Assembly: GCA_012960055.1 (NCBI GenBank)
Contig: DUCA01000148.1
Coordinates: forward strand, 4,004 to 18,177
Reading direction: 5' to 3'
DNA length: 14,174 nucleotides
Source of the DNA: Cycloclasticus sp.
GTDB taxonomy: Bacteria > Pseudomonadota > Gammaproteobacteria > Methylococcales > Cycloclasticaceae
Shown here one piece after another: positions 14,041 through 14,174 of this stretch (position 1 is its first letter; the number at the start of each line of letters is the position of its first letter). Position numbers and translations under genes: made by a program. Under the pieces are notes generated by a model. It did not search any database. It was given only the letters and a program-made list of their open reading frames with translations, and was not told where the DNA came from.

Positions 14041-14049
14041 TGTTATAAT
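14041..14049 (+). promoter_or_regulatory. Extended -10 promoter for the MFS gene
   Basis: TGTTATAAT at 14041-14049 is a perfect extended -10 element (TGn plus consensus TATAAT). The best -35-like TTGCTA (14016-14021) is too far away at 22 bp, which an extended -10 can tolerate. The ATG of the downstream gene begins 15 nt further on, so the leader would be very short. Confidence 0.5.
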
Positions 14050-14064
14050 GCCTACCCACCACCC

Positions 14065-14174
14065 ATGTTTTTACCTCATCATTTGAAACCGAACGCACTC
14101 ACGGCTCCATTCCAATACCCAGTTTTCAGGTCAATGTGGATTGCCATGACCATTTCCAATATTGGCACATGGAT
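14065..14174 (+). CDS. MFS transporter, N-terminal fragment (continues beyond the window)
   Basis: The 36 visible codons read MFLPHHLKPNALTAPFQYPV, then FRSMWIAMTISNIGTW at the edge. The pattern of a short lead, F/Y-P-x-F-R, then a first membrane segment with SNxGTWM, is typical of the MFS_3/EntS-like (DUF894) transporters. The substrate cannot be told. No Shine-Dalgarno sequence is seen before ATG 14065, consistent with a near-leaderless transcript from the extended -10 at 14041-14049. This gene probably marks the stable chromosome to the right of the integron. Confidence 0.65.
   Translation, partial: MFLPHHLKPNALTAPFQYPVFRSMWIAMTISNIGTW

Noticed and set aside
13975..14048. attC candidate with ACCTAAC (13975-13981) and GTTATAA (14042-14048)
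   Set aside because: The R'' box fits and the length of 74 nt is right, but no inner arms pair, and the right box is better explained as the extended -10 of the MFS gene.
1..14174. CRISPR array, tRNA or rRNA genes, insertion sequence
   Set aside because: No regularly spaced repeats, no cloverleaf or rRNA-like sequence, and no transposase were seen; the only recombinase sequence is the integrase stump.

Overview
The window looks like a piece of a gammaproteobacterial chromosome, probably from a marine or other free-living member (inferred from gene order and protein style; no species is claimed). It has two parts: about 10 kb of ordinary housekeeping genes, then about 3.5-4 kb that reads as the remains of a chromosomal integron with gene cassettes.

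Positions 1-3893 hold most of an rsx/rnf operon (end of rsxB, then rsxC, rsxD, rsxG, rsxE, tightly packed or overlapping). It encodes the membrane electron-transfer complex that links NADH/ferredoxin redox chemistry to ion movement or to reduction of SoxR. An orphan TonB-like protein follows at once. Convergent to it, sharing a CTAG stop, is a PHP-domain phosphoesterase (RNase AM/YciV type). Then come slyD and a glutathione S-transferase family gene on the plus strand, and a glycine-zipper lipoprotein. On the minus strand lie an nfeD-slipin pair (membrane microdomain proteins) and a two-gene unit of a cytoplasmic cobalamin-binding-protein-like gene overlapping a cytoplasmic DsbA-family gene.

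From about 9962 the character changes. A 46-codon open stump on the minus strand matches the C-terminal end of an integron integrase (LLGHKDVKTT...IYTQVL, including the catalytic tyrosine), and the rest of intI is gone. Reading away from it on the plus strand are three complete ORFs, each preceded or followed by attC-like recombination sites: a 400-aa TTC38-like TPR protein, a 139-aa membrane protein of unknown function, and an AT-rich NhaA Na+/H+ antiporter. Two attC sites are clear (11575-11637 and 12072-12115) and share a 16-bp junction. Three more are decayed or provisional (10191-10228, 11451-11513, 13418-13506).

Beyond the last attC-like site (13507-14050) are two small disrupted reading frames, one with an in-frame TGA and one apparently frameshifted at a run of seven T. 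The window ends in the start of an MFS transporter gene, which probably marks the return to the stable chromosome. The array therefore appears to be an immobile relic: its own integrase cannot be functional, yet the cassette genes remain intact.
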